A stretch of 64,000 nucleotides of DNA from CAYYBE01 sp964470345 (GTDB taxonomy: Bacteria; Babelota; Babeliae; Babelales; Babelaceae). The notes beneath the pieces were generated by a model, which searched no databases, was not told where the DNA came from, and was given only the letters and a program-made list of their open reading frames with translations. Position numbers and translations under genes: made by a program. The stretch is from assembly GCA_964470345.1 (NCBI GenBank), contig CAYYBE010000006.1:41241-105240 (forward strand), read 5' to 3'. This document shows, piece after piece, positions 17,860 to 26,718 of the stretch (position 1 is its first letter; the number at the start of each line of letters is the position of its first letter).

Positions 17860-17877
17860 AACATTAGTTCTTTCTGT

Positions 17878-19266
17878 TTACGAATTCACATACAGTGAAA
17901 GCATATTAAGCCAGCTTGTATGCTGTGCAAAGTCAACTAAGGGGAACGTTGGATAGATCTTGTCATAAGGGACATAGATCGAAATGCCATGTGCGTTTTT
18001 AAGGCTATCGCTTGTAGAATTTGCGAGTACAACATAGTCGACCATTGCACAACAACCTTGTAACGCTTTGCTGAGCCGTTGCTTATAGCCAGCTGTTTCA
18101 GCTTGGTTGTTGAGCGTTATAGCATCAAGATTGTTAAGCATATTTGTTAGCAAATGGTGTAGATCTTTGTACGATGGCTCTTCAAACGAAATACAGTTAT
18201 TGCGAGAACTGGATTGTCGTATGAAATTCTTTACAGATCTGGATTTTTGTTTTTGCAGTCCCTCAATTAAGAGATTGCCAAGGTCATCAACGCTCCTGTA
18301 TAAGTAATCAAGCTTTTCCATGCACAGAGCTGATTGGGTATAATCATAAGCTATGCTTTTGTAGTAGTCTGCAAAAACTTGAACAGCATCTTGGGCAAAT
18401 TCGTCTGCTGTCACCGGGAATAGGGCAAGCTTGCTAAAGAGCTTGGCATAGTCAAAGCCATAAGCAAGAGTAACTTCTTGTGATGCAATAAGATAGCGCA
18501 CACATGGTTTTGTTCGATAAGGTTTAAGACTATACGCAAAACCGATGCCCATCATCAGACAAGCATCGCAGTAAAGTATATCAAGTGGTCGTCCACCGAG
18601 GCAGGTATGTTGTATGTCGCGCAGAACTTCGCCGACTTGGTGATTGGTTAAGAAGTTGTTGGTGCAATCATCAAAACAGATTCCACGCTCATGTGCTTGC
18701 TTGCGTTGTTGTTGTGCTGCTTGCTCAAGATATTCTAAAAAACTCATTGAGCGGTTTAGCTCTAGAAGATTGGTAGTAGGATTGCAGATATAAAAAACCG
18801 AAGGGTCAATAGTACGTGAAAAGCTTGGCTCAATATCGCCTGATCCGTGATTCCATAAAACAAGAACGGTCATTTCAGAAGGGAAGTTTCCGAACGCCCA
18901 TTTACAGGCATCGCGTAGTGTTTCCGGATCGCCACCATCCATTTGGGAATCTTCACCGACTTGGACCATATGGTTGTTGTAGATAATAAAGCGTTGGGTA
19001 AGTTTGCAGGTCCAAGAACCGTACAAATCAAGATGTACCAAAAAAGTAACATCTTCATTGGTGCCGACTTGCATTAATTGCTGCAAATTCCGTTCGAGAA
19101 AGGATGAAAGGCTGTTTCGCGAGGTAACATAAACAAGAACAGTACAGCGTTTCTTTGCAAACGAAGTATTGCTTGGTGCATGTTGGTCTGACGTAAAAGC
19201 ATTGAGAGATGTTATGAACCCAAAAGTGATGACGTGCAATAAGATTTTCAGTTCAGCAAAGTTCAT
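17878..19266 (-). CDS. Exported clostripain-like cysteine peptidase (family C11), copy 2
   Basis: 462 residues from the ATG at 19266, 7 bp after GGGGGA (a TTG 15 bp further up is rejected). A Sec-like N-terminus runs to about residue 24. The dyad is His140 (WNHGSGD) and Cys236 (CDACLMM). Colinear with copy 1 at 3576-4991 but clearly diverged. An insert in the middle (EQAAQQQRKQAHE) differs from copy 1. The conserved C-terminal FAQHTSWLNMLSLYVNS suggests a shared targeting or folding tail. The exported GNAT gene follows directly. Confidence 0.88.
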   Translation of the reverse strand: MNFAELKILLHVITFGFITSLNAFTSDQHAPSNTSFAKKRCTVLVYVTSRNSLSSFLERNLQQLMQVGTNEDVTFLVHLDLYGSWTCKLTQRFIIYNNHMVQVGEDSQMDGGDPETLRDACKWAFGNFPSEMTVLVLWNHGSGDIEPSFSRTIDPSVFYICNPTTNLLELNRSMSFLEYLEQAAQQQRKQAHERGICFDDCTNNFLTNHQVGEVLRDIQHTCLGGRPLDILYCDACLMMGIGFAYSLKPYRTKPCVRYLIASQEVTLAYGFDYAKLFSKLALFPVTADEFAQDAVQVFADYYKSIAYDYTQSALCMEKLDYLYRSVDDLGNLLIEGLQKQKSRSVKNFIRQSSSRNNCISFEEPSYKDLHHLLTNMLNNLDAITLNNQAETAGYKQRLSKALQGCCAMVDYVVLANSTSDSLKNAHGISIYVPYDKIYPTFPLVDFAQHTSWLNMLSLYVNS

Positions 19267-19420
19267 ACACAAATCCCCCAAGTTTTATTGTCTGATATAA
19301 CGCTTCTGTGCATAGAATAGAAAAAGCAGTTGGAGAGAAGCAATAATTTGGTTGTAGCGTGCCTTGCTCTTCAGTTCTTGCTAATGCTACATTTACAGTA
19401 ATGTTTTAGAGGGGGGCAAA

Positions 19421-20041
19421 GTGCTTAAAAGATATTTTTTCGTGAGTATTCTCTTTTTAGTGGCACAAAGTTTGCATTCGAGCCAAGTGCGTAGAGTGAG
19501 TGTGTATAAAGAAAGTACGTTTCTTACAACACTTAAGAGTGGAGCGTCGTTTGCTTGGAAACATCCATGGTTATGCTGGTTGTCATGTTTTAGTTTAGTA
19601 GGCGGCGGGATGAGTCGTGCGTTACCCGGGCAGCCGCCTCGCTCATTGGCAGTGCAACTTTTCGATCTCAATCTGCCACTTTGTACGTGTGAAAAAGCGT
19701 TTGTATTTTATCAGCATGGTCTTTATCTCTGGGCTGAGATACCAAAAGAATGTAAAACAAAAGCGAACTATAAAGAGTTAAAAAAGCAGCAATGTAAGCC
19801 TTGTGACAAAGAAGTAGAGATAAATTTAGCTAATCCGCACTACAAGCAAGAACTTCAAAAAACACTTGATGAGATTCGCAAGAAAGAAGTACGGCAAGCA
19901 AAAAGACCAACGGCATCAATACAAAAACACATACTTCTCGCACGTACCTTGCAAAAACGAAAGCAAAAAATCCAACAACGAACAGAACTGCTAGGATTAA
20001 CTTCTTTGGAGCGCCCAAAGGGTGTTGCTGAGCATTCTTGA
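19421..20041 (+). CDS. Exported or membrane protein of unknown function
   Basis: 206 residues from a GTG at 19421 preceded by GAGGGGGG. The N-terminus (MLKRYFFVSILFLVAQSLHS) is a signal sequence, and residues about 43-66 (HPWLCWLSCFSLVGGGMS) may form a membrane segment. A Cys-containing middle (LPLCTCEK, CKTK, QQCKPCDKE) precedes a basic, helical C-terminal third rich in Lys, Gln and Arg. I recognise no family. Confidence 0.6.
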   Translation: MLKRYFFVSILFLVAQSLHSSQVRRVSVYKESTFLTTLKSGASFAWKHPWLCWLSCFSLVGGGMSRALPGQPPRSLAVQLFDLNLPLCTCEKAFVFYQHGLYLWAEIPKECKTKANYKELKKQQCKPCDKEVEINLANPHYKQELQKTLDEIRKKEVRQAKRPTASIQKHILLARTLQKRKQKIQQRTELLGLTSLERPKGVAEHS

Positions 20042-20479
20042 TGCGTATCAGAAACTCTTCTCTTACCACGTAGGCCTAAAAAGATCGGTTACCGCGATTC
20101 CATATCTTTAAGATCGAGTGGGGGAGTTTTTTCATAATAACCCTCAAGTATGAGCTAAAGGTTACATCCAGTGTTACCTTCAGCTCATATCACAACATTG
20201 GACCTCTTTCAAAACAGTGTTCTTTTGAACACCAACTATCTGTTCTGGGCCCCTCGCTTAACCTGGACAAAAGGGGTTTACGAAAGAGGTCTATTTTGCT
20301 TGGGCGAAGCAAGATTATTAAGCGTTGCTCGAGCACCAGGCTTTTTTGTTTTTATTCTCTAATACCACGACGTAGATACGAAAGACTTGACGGCGTTATT
20401 ACGTTGTATTATATTTTGTTATGACATTGTTCGATATTAATCATTTTTAACTTATTTTAACCTAACGAAAGGGGGCGCG
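20042..20479 (+). ncRNA. Gene-free hairpin-rich region, candidate structured RNA ending in a terminator
   Basis: No convincing gene lies here, but ordered stems do. A 17-bp stem with two mismatches is at 20149-20165/20173-20189. A perfect 10-bp stem at 20201-20210/20282-20291 (GACCTCTTTC) encloses two hairpins, GTGTTC/GAACAC (20217-20222/20227-20232) and CCCCT/AGGGG (20250-20254/20272-20276). TTGCTT/AAGCAA is at 20296-20301/20307-20312. AAGC..TGCTCGAGCA..GCTT then runs into TTTTTTGTTTTT (20320-20353). A closed multi-branch fold followed by an intrinsic terminator resembles an independent small RNA or a leader upstream of the MazE-like gene. It does not match tRNA, tmRNA, SRP RNA or RNase P RNA by eye. 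Confidence 0.4.
20320..20353 (+). terminator. Intrinsic terminator of the candidate RNA
   Basis: AAGC (20320-20323) pairs with GCTT (20340-20343) around an inner TGC/GCA pairing at 20326-20335. The stem runs into TTTTTTGTTTTT. Confidence 0.5.
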
Positions 20480-21037
20480 ATGCTCAAAAAACTGGTCAAA
20501 TACGGAAACAGCACGGCACTTATTCTCGACCGGGCGATTCTGGAGCTTTTAAATATGGGAGAAGGGTCGACGGTAAAATTGACGACCGACGGCAAGTCGT
20601 TGATCATTACCCCGGCTCCTGAAACAGAAAAGCCAGCAGCTGTTACGCTGGGCGGCTTTGAAACGCTTGTTAATATTGGGCAGGAAAAGAAAGCAGCGAT
20701 GGAAGCAGATCCAGAGAAAAAACGTCTTGCTGCCGAATGGGCGCCGGGCACAGCAAATCACGCCAAGATGATGGAGGTAATGGCTCCAGTGACAAGTAAA
20801 TACATGAAGGATTGGCATTTTCTCCAGTCGGAACCATACTTGGCGGAAGTTGATGCTTTGGCAATCAAGCACCATGGCGACAAGTCTTCTGAAGGATTTA
20901 TGAAAGGGTATAAGGCTTTGTGGAAGAAATATATGCCAACATATCGAGATATGCAGAAGGAAATGCGTGAGGTATACAAGAAGATTGGGTATCCAGCTGA
21001 ACTAATGACCGGTCCTGATTGGGAAGATTGGGACTAG
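20480..21037 (+). CDS. AbrB/MazE-type DNA-binding domain fused to an unknown C-terminal domain
   Basis: 185 residues; ATG follows GAAAGGGGG. Residues 1 to about 48 (KYGNSTALILDRAILELL, GEGSTVKL, SLIITP) match the swapped-hairpin AbrB/MazE fold, used by antitoxins and transition-state regulators to bind DNA as dimers. The remaining about 130 residues are helical and rich in Lys, Met and aromatic residues (YMKDWHFLQSEPYLAEVDAL, GYKALWKKYMPTYRDM) and match nothing I know. No toxin gene is adjacent, so this may be a lone regulator rather than half of a toxin-antitoxin pair. It could regulate itself or the neighbouring RNA-like region. Confidence 0.7.
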   Translation: MLKKLVKYGNSTALILDRAILELLNMGEGSTVKLTTDGKSLIITPAPETEKPAAVTLGGFETLVNIGQEKKAAMEADPEKKRLAAEWAPGTANHAKMMEVMAPVTSKYMKDWHFLQSEPYLAEVDALAIKHHGDKSSEGFMKGYKALWKKYMPTYRDMQKEMREVYKKIGYPAELMTGPDWEDWD

Positions 21038-21194
21038 ATGTATTGGGATTGTAATTGCGGGGTCTTGCGCGCGAGGCCCCTGCTTCGCTGAAGTTATAAA
21101 GAGCGGGCTAACGCGAGTTTATTTGACCTCCACTATGACGCATGTGATACTGAACAAAGATAACGAACTTTAATTAACCAATATGAAGGACACA

Positions 21195-22910
21195 ATGTAC
21201 AAAAAAATACTAGCAGCAATGTTTTGTGTGGCTGGGGTTACAGCACCTCTTTTTGCTGATGTTGCTCCAAACCCAGATTCGGGCAAGCAGCGGATTATGG
21301 CAATTATGTCGAATCTGGAGACAGGGATCGCAGCGTACAATAAAAAGCATATCCACTATGCTGAGACGCAAAATCTTGCTCAAGACTTGAATGTTCCTGA
21401 AATTGCCAAATTCTTTGGCTGCAAAACGCTGGTAGGGGAAGCTTTTTTAACTGAAACACTCTCTTGCCCTGTTGCTCCCCAAGATCGTGACACGGTACTT
21501 CGCGACCGGCAAAACGCGGTGCGGGCTTTGGTAGAAAACCCTGAATTTAAGAAGAACGTAGAAGCGTTGCTCAACGAAGCGCACCGCTATGAGCAAGATG
21601 TGATTGCTTTGTTTTCGGAGCAATTTGTCGGAAAAACATGTCCTGAATTACAACAACTTGAGCTTATCAAAAAACAGAATCCAGGATTGTATCCGATTTT
21701 TAATTTTTTTCATGTTAACCCAACAGGCAAAATAGTGTCGACCTCCCTGAGTGTTGCGGGGTTTGTTGGTTTAACGTATAGCGCCAAAGTTCTTGGCAAA
21801 GCTGCATATATCTCGGCAAAATATGGGTTCCCTTATGGAAAGTTGGCATTCTGGACAGCTTATATGGGGCTTATTGCTGGGGTGCAGGGCCATGACCTCT
21901 ATGATACGTATACGAAAGCAGCAGAAAAACGCTCAAAAATGCATGCTTTGAATCAGTTTATTACGATTGCCGAAGACTTTGAGCGACTATGCGCAAAGTA
22001 CGACGTCAAGAATCAGTTCAATCTGAGTGATATTAAAGATCCACAAGGCATTGCTTTGGTCAAAGGCTTGAAACACGCACGTTATCAAGGTAAAAATACA
22101 TGGTTCTTTTCGACGCCATCTGTTCATACGTTTTTGTATCAAGTGTATCAAGGACAAGCACGTCTTGCAGAGGTGTTTGCCTGTATCGCAGAAATAGATA
22201 CCTACCATGCGATTGCAACCAAAATACTTGAATCAAAAAACAGCAAAGATAAATTCTGCTTTGTGACGTTTGTCGACCAAGTAAAGCCCGTCGTTAAGAC
22301 ACAGGGCTTCTGGAATGTGCTTGTCAAAGACGCAGTGCCAAGTGATCTTTGCGAATCGAAGCACATCATCTTGACTGGGCCAAACGCTGGCGGAAAAACG
22401 ACTGCAATCAGAGCGCTCTTGCAAAACATTGTCTTAGGGCAAAGCTATGGTGTTGCCGCAGCAACGACCTTTGAGTTTACGATGTTTGATATTGTTCACT
22501 CGTATCTCAATATCTCCGATGACATTTCCAAGAAGTTGTCACTTTTTGCTTCAGAAGTTAAACGGGCGCAGGATGTTCTACAACGAATGAAAACATTGGC
22601 GCCGGGCACTAAGTACTTCTTCGCGCTTGACGAGCTCTTTACGGGAACGGTTGCTGAAGATGGCGAAAAGTGCGCTTATGAATTTGTAAAACGCATCTCA
22701 GATTTTCCAGGTGTGCAGTTTGTGTACGCGACGCATTTTAATAAACTCAAAGAGTTGGGTGATAAGAACCCTGTTTGTGCTAACTACAAAGTTGATGCGC
22801 CTACGAAAAACGCAGCAGGCAAATTGGTCTACCCTTACACATTGAGCCAAGGGGCAAATCAGTCGAACGTCGCGCTTGACCTTGCCCGCGAAGCAAAGTT
22901 ATTTGCGTAA
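21195..22910 (+). CDS. MutS-like ATPase with an N-terminal export signal
   Basis: 571 residues from the ATG at 21195, chosen over the one at 21183 because GAAGGA lies between them. The C-terminal domain is the MutS family ATPase: Walker A TGPNAGGKTT (Gly395 onward), the MutS helix SLFASEVKRAQDVL, Walker B FALDELFTGT (Asp479-Glu480) and YATHFNKL. The start MYKKILAAMFCVAGVTAPLFA is a textbook Sec signal with a likely cut after LFA. A hydrophobic stretch at about residues 178-230 could hold two membrane helices. MutS mismatch-binding domains are absent. An ATPase sent out of the cytoplasm needs an ATP source such as a host cytosol, unless the hydrophobic region turns the domain back inside. Function unknown. 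Confidence 0.82.
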   Translation: MYKKILAAMFCVAGVTAPLFADVAPNPDSGKQRIMAIMSNLETGIAAYNKKHIHYAETQNLAQDLNVPEIAKFFGCKTLVGEAFLTETLSCPVAPQDRDTVLRDRQNAVRALVENPEFKKNVEALLNEAHRYEQDVIALFSEQFVGKTCPELQQLELIKKQNPGLYPIFNFFHVNPTGKIVSTSLSVAGFVGLTYSAKVLGKAAYISAKYGFPYGKLAFWTAYMGLIAGVQGHDLYDTYTKAAEKRSKMHALNQFITIAEDFERLCAKYDVKNQFNLSDIKDPQGIALVKGLKHARYQGKNTWFFSTPSVHTFLYQVYQGQARLAEVFACIAEIDTYHAIATKILESKNSKDKFCFVTFVDQVKPVVKTQGFWNVLVKDAVPSDLCESKHIILTGPNAGGKTTAIRALLQNIVLGQSYGVAAATTFEFTMFDIVHSYLNISDDISKKLSLFASEVKRAQDVLQRMKTLAPGTKYFFALDELFTGTVAEDGEKCAYEFVKRISDFPGVQFVYATHFNKLKELGDKNPVCANYKVDAPTKNAAGKLVYPYTLSQGANQSNVALDLAREAKLFA

Positions 22911-23055
22911 GACGCATTATTTTGCGTAACGAATATCGGGACTTTGTGTTGGTCTTTAACGCGCAGCACGGGTAACGATTAGAAATTGCGTTGCGTTCTT
23001 ATATTGTAGATCAAGTAAAATCCAGGCCGAAACCTGGGCGTTGTAGAGGAGTTGT

Positions 23056-24963
23056 ATGTCAAAGTTATTTCACGGAATATATTTGTTACTTGTGGGTAGT
23101 ATGGCTTTTGTTGGTGGTCAGGCTACACAAGTACCGTTGATTCCTCGAGCCGTGTTGTTCGGTGATCCGGAAAAAGCTCACTTTCGTATTTCACCCGATG
23201 GAACAAAAGTAGCCTATCTCGCGCTGGCCGATGGTGTACTTAATATTTGGGTGAAAACGCTTGGCAAAGAAGATGATCGTCCAATTACTCATGAAACCAA
23301 AAGGAGTCTTGCTGACTTTAGTTGGTCCTATAACAATGGCACAATTTTATACGGAAAAGATAATGACGGAGATGAGGACTGGCATATCTGGAAAGTGTGT
23401 TTAGAGGGCGGTATAGAAGAAGATTTGACGCCGTTTGTTCACGTTCAGGCAAGGATTTGTGCGCTTGATAAACATTTTCCTGATGAAGCTTTGATAAGCA
23501 TGAACAAAGATAATGCAAAGTTATTTGATACCTATCGCCTGAATCTTCTGACGGGGAACTTGACATGTGTCGCCAAAAACCCGGGGAATATTATTGGATG
23601 GTTTCCCGATTCCCAATTTTGTCTTCGTGCAGCAACGGTTGCTGAACAAGATGGAAGTGTAGCGTTGTTGATGCGCGATGATGAGAAAAGTGAATGGGTA
23701 CAACGAGGAAGATGGAATTCTGCAGAGGCGAGGAATTTTGAAGTAGTTGGTTTTTCACAAGACGGATTAACTTTTTATTTTATGGATGCTGTCGGTGCAA
23801 ATACAAAGCGACTCATCAAAATGAACTATAAAACAGGAGTTCAGGAAGTTGTCATCGCCAATGACCGTTGTGATATAGGGCATGTACACATGGATTATAA
23901 TGCCGACAAGCCTCTTGTCGTTGCCTGTAATGAAGAGCGTGTTCAATGGAAGAGTTTATGTCCAGAGTTTGATCAAGACCTTGCACAAATTCTGTCGGCA
24001 AATAAAGGTGATTTGGTTTTTATTGATCGAAGCGCAGATGATATGAAATGGATCTTAGGCTTTGATAATGATATGAGCCCGGGAGTGTATTATTTGTATG
24101 ACAGAAATACGAAAAAAATAGAGTTTATTTGTTATATCAGTTCTGCCTTTCGTAATTATCAATTAGCCTCTATGGCCCCGGTAGCAATTACTGCGCGTGA
24201 TGGATTGCTACTTCATGGCTATCTGACCTGTCCTCCAGAAACTCCTGCAAAGAATTTGCCGCTCGTTCTTTATGTACACGGTGGTCCATGGGCGCGTGAT
24301 ACATGGGGATTTAACTTGATTGTTCAATGGTTTGCTAATCGTGGGTATGCCTGTTTGCAGATTAATTTTCGAGGATCAACCGGATATGGAAAACAGTTTA
24401 TTAATGCCGCCAACAAGCAGTGGAGCAGAAAGATGCAGGACGACCTCACTGATGCAGTAAGCTGGGCGGTTAATGCGGGAATTGCTGATCCTAAGAAAGT
24501 GGCAATTTTTGGAGGATCTTATGGCGGTTACGCAGCACTCTGTGGTGCAACGGTAACGCCAGATCTGTATTGTTGTGCGATTGATCTGTGTGGCCCGGCC
24601 AACTTGATTACGCTTCTTAATTCGCTGCCTGAGACATGGGAATTAGAACGAGCGGGGATTTTCAAGGTGGTTGGTGATCCTGTAACGGAAGCTAAATTTT
24701 TGAAAGCGTGCTCGCCATTATTTAATGTCGATAAAATCAAAATTCCTATTTTTGTTGCTCAAGGAGCACATGACCCTCGCGTGAAACAGGCAGAAGCTGA
24801 ACAGATTGTTGCAGCATTAAAGGGTCGTGGGTTGACCTATGAATATATGTTGTTTCCCGATGAAGGACATGGGCTGGTGCGGAAAGAAAATCGCCTGAAA
24901 TTTTTCGCAGCAGCCGAGAAGTTCTTGGCTCAGCATCTTGGCGGCAGGGTTGAGGAAGCTTAG
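23056..24963 (+). CDS. Exported S9 family (prolyl oligopeptidase-like) serine peptidase
   Basis: 635 residues; the ATG follows GAGGAG. A Sec signal covers about residues 1-24. A TolB/DPP-like propeller follows (FRISPDGTKVAYLAL, FSWSYNNGTILYGKDNDGDEDW), then an alpha/beta-hydrolase domain from about residue 375. The catalytic triad is Ser488 (GGSYGGYA), Asp573 (AHDPRVK) and His605 (DEGHGL). The oxyanion region YVHGGPWARDTWGF is present. Members cut short peptides near Pro or release acylated residues. With the signal it probably acts in the periplasm or outside the cell, perhaps supplying peptides to the uptake systems. Confidence 0.92.
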   Translation: MSKLFHGIYLLLVGSMAFVGGQATQVPLIPRAVLFGDPEKAHFRISPDGTKVAYLALADGVLNIWVKTLGKEDDRPITHETKRSLADFSWSYNNGTILYGKDNDGDEDWHIWKVCLEGGIEEDLTPFVHVQARICALDKHFPDEALISMNKDNAKLFDTYRLNLLTGNLTCVAKNPGNIIGWFPDSQFCLRAATVAEQDGSVALLMRDDEKSEWVQRGRWNSAEARNFEVVGFSQDGLTFYFMDAVGANTKRLIKMNYKTGVQEVVIANDRCDIGHVHMDYNADKPLVVACNEERVQWKSLCPEFDQDLAQILSANKGDLVFIDRSADDMKWILGFDNDMSPGVYYLYDRNTKKIEFICYISSAFRNYQLASMAPVAITARDGLLLHGYLTCPPETPAKNLPLVLYVHGGPWARDTWGFNLIVQWFANRGYACLQINFRGSTGYGKQFINAANKQWSRKMQDDLTDAVSWAVNAGIADPKKVAIFGGSYGGYAALCGATVTPDLYCCAIDLCGPANLITLLNSLPETWELERAGIFKVVGDPVTEAKFLKACSPLFNVDKIKIPIFVAQGAHDPRVKQAEAEQIVAALKGRGLTYEYMLFPDEGHGLVRKENRLKFFAAAEKFLAQHLGGRVEEA

Positions 24964-25290
24964 GACTTTTCCTGTTTCGACTCTGCCTTTGACGCCAGGA
25001 TTGCTGCTGCGACTATTTGCTGGAGCGTCATGGTTTTGATTGAAACGTCGCGCGGGTTACATGGCGCTTCTGAAAGCGCTATTTGGTGCGTGGCGCACTG
25101 TTTTCCGAGGGTTGCCTCGCAAAGAACTTTCTCTCGCGACCTCGAAGATATCCCGCAGCTTGCTGCGTGGGTTCTTCACTTCGCCTCCACCAGTGTGCTA
25201 ATCTCACAGCAATGATGCGAAAGTTAACAAGCTTTTGGTTCGCGTAGTGCGTTCCAACTTCTCATTTTTCATTGTTGGAAGGAACGTCAT
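24964..25290. other. Gene-free spacer with consecutive small hairpins
   Basis: No gene is supported. Four short perfect or near-perfect hairpins follow one another: GCGCTT/AAGCGC (25064-25079), GTGCG/CGCAC (25086-25098), CGAGG/CCTCG (25106-25119) and CCCGCAGC with GCTGCGTGGG (25152-25171). The stretch looks richer in G+C than its flanks. It may be decayed repeats or a leader for the translocase gene. No T-run terminator is seen. Confidence 0.45.
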
Positions 25291-26709
25291 ATGACAAGTT
25301 TACGAACTTCATTTGGAGAATATACGAATCGAGTTATTCGAATTTTATGGGGAGAAATGAGCCCTGAAGAGCTCAGAAAGTTTTGGATTTTATCGTTTAC
25401 ATTTTTTCTATTGATCGGCGTGTACTATTTTATCCGTTCTATGAAAGATCCTGTATTTTCTATTTTTGTTGGATATAAGTATCAGCCTTTTGCAAAGATG
25501 TTATCTCTTTTTGTGACGGTGAGTGCCGTTCTTTTCTATAACAAATTAGTTGATGTTTTTAAGCGAAATGTTCTCTTCTATCTGCTGAGCATTTTTTTTG
25601 GCGTTGGTTTTTTGCTTCTTGGCTATGCGATAGCACATCCAACGATATGTGAAGTTGGCGCAGATTCAACGTTAGGGGGCATGCTTACGTGTCTTCCAGG
25701 TAAAGCATTGGGCTGGGTTGTCTACTGCTTTATCGAGAGTTTCGGATCAATTATGCCAGCGCTCTTTCTTGCAATTATGGCAAGTACCATGACTACCGAA
25801 TCTGCTAAAAAAGGGTATGGAATGGTCTACTGCTTTGCGCAGCTTGGACTTATTTTGGGAGCATGGGCAGTGGTTCAGTTTGTTGGATCGGTGGGTTTCG
25901 GCAGTATGTTTGCTCTCGGTGGAGCTTTACTTTGTTTTCTCCCATTGCTTATGAAACGGTATACCGTTATTTGTGCAGAAATCGATGCGCAAAAACCGGT
26001 GGCGCAGCAAGCGGCTCTCGTTCAAGAAAAGCCTAAAACAGGAATATTTGAAGGTTTGCGTTTATTAGTTAAGAATCCATATATCGCCGGTTTGTTAGTG
26101 GTTACTACGATGTATGAGGTTGTTAATACCATTGTTGAGTTTCAAATGGGAATGTGTGCAAACGAAGTATACCCTGTGGCGGCAGATGGTGGTGCAGGAT
26201 TTGCTTGGTTCAAAGCATGGAATGGTGTTGCTATTGGGTTTTTATCACTTTCTTTTGCGCTCGTCGGTACAAGTTTTCTTATGCGTAAATTTGGTCTTAA
26301 ATTTTGTCTGGTATCGTTTCCTTCATTGATGGGTATTGTGATTGCTCTTTTGTTTGGCTTATATATCGGCGGTGCAAGTACCTATTTGCTGATGTGGGCG
26401 TTTTTTGGTGCCGTTGTCATATTCAAGGGTCTGAGCTATACCCTGAATAATCCTGCAAAAGAAGTCATGTATATTCCAACGAGCAAAGATGTAAAGTTCA
26501 AATCAAAAAGCTGGATTGACGGCTTTGGCGGAAGATCTGCAAAGGGATTAGGTGCGGTGACGACCGGATCGCTTGGAGGCAACTTTTCTCTCTTAGTGAT
26601 ATTTGGAACAGTTATCTCGCTTGGCATTATAGCGTTCTGGGTCTTTGTTGCTGCTTATGTTGGTAACAAATTTAATGAACTGCAACGTGATAATAAAATT
26701 ATTGAATAG
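25291..26709 (+). CDS. tlc: Tlc-family ATP/ADP (nucleotide) translocase
   Basis: Inner-membrane carrier that in obligate intracellular bacteria and plastids swaps internal ADP for external ATP or imports nucleotides. 472 residues with about 11-12 hydrophobic segments. Family hallmarks include the N-terminal GVYYFIRSMKDPVF, the loop after SFGSIMPALF and the C-terminal LNNPAKEVMYIPTS followed by KSWIDGFGGRSAK. The ATG follows AAGGAA. Sequence alone does not tell energy-parasite exchange from net nucleotide import. It is the strongest single sign in the window that the organism lives inside or on a host cell. The HAD gene follows 9 bp later. Confidence 0.95.
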   Translation: MTSLRTSFGEYTNRVIRILWGEMSPEELRKFWILSFTFFLLIGVYYFIRSMKDPVFSIFVGYKYQPFAKMLSLFVTVSAVLFYNKLVDVFKRNVLFYLLSIFFGVGFLLLGYAIAHPTICEVGADSTLGGMLTCLPGKALGWVVYCFIESFGSIMPALFLAIMASTMTTESAKKGYGMVYCFAQLGLILGAWAVVQFVGSVGFGSMFALGGALLCFLPLLMKRYTVICAEIDAQKPVAQQAALVQEKPKTGIFEGLRLLVKNPYIAGLLVVTTMYEVVNTIVEFQMGMCANEVYPVAADGGAGFAWFKAWNGVAIGFLSLSFALVGTSFLMRKFGLKFCLVSFPSLMGIVIALLFGLYIGGASTYLLMWAFFGAVVIFKGLSYTLNNPAKEVMYIPTSKDVKFKSKSWIDGFGGRSAKGLGAVTTGSLGGNFSLLVIFGTVISLGIIAFWVFVAAYVGNKFNELQRDNKIIE

Positions 26710-26718
26710 AGGTAATTT

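Noticed and set aside
17104..19266. A toxin-antitoxin or mobile island around the GNAT and C11 genes
   Set aside because: No integrase, transposase, toxin pair or flanking direct repeat is visible.
19830..20069. 79-codon minus-strand frame
   Set aside because: Antisense to the gene at 19421-20041.
20042..20479. tRNA, tmRNA, SRP RNA or RNase P RNA in the gap
   Set aside because: None of the conserved core motifs of these RNAs could be found by eye.
25030..25215. 61-codon plus-strand frame in the hairpin-rich spacer
   Set aside because: No ribosome-binding site and composition unlike neighbouring genes; the hairpins explain the sequence better.
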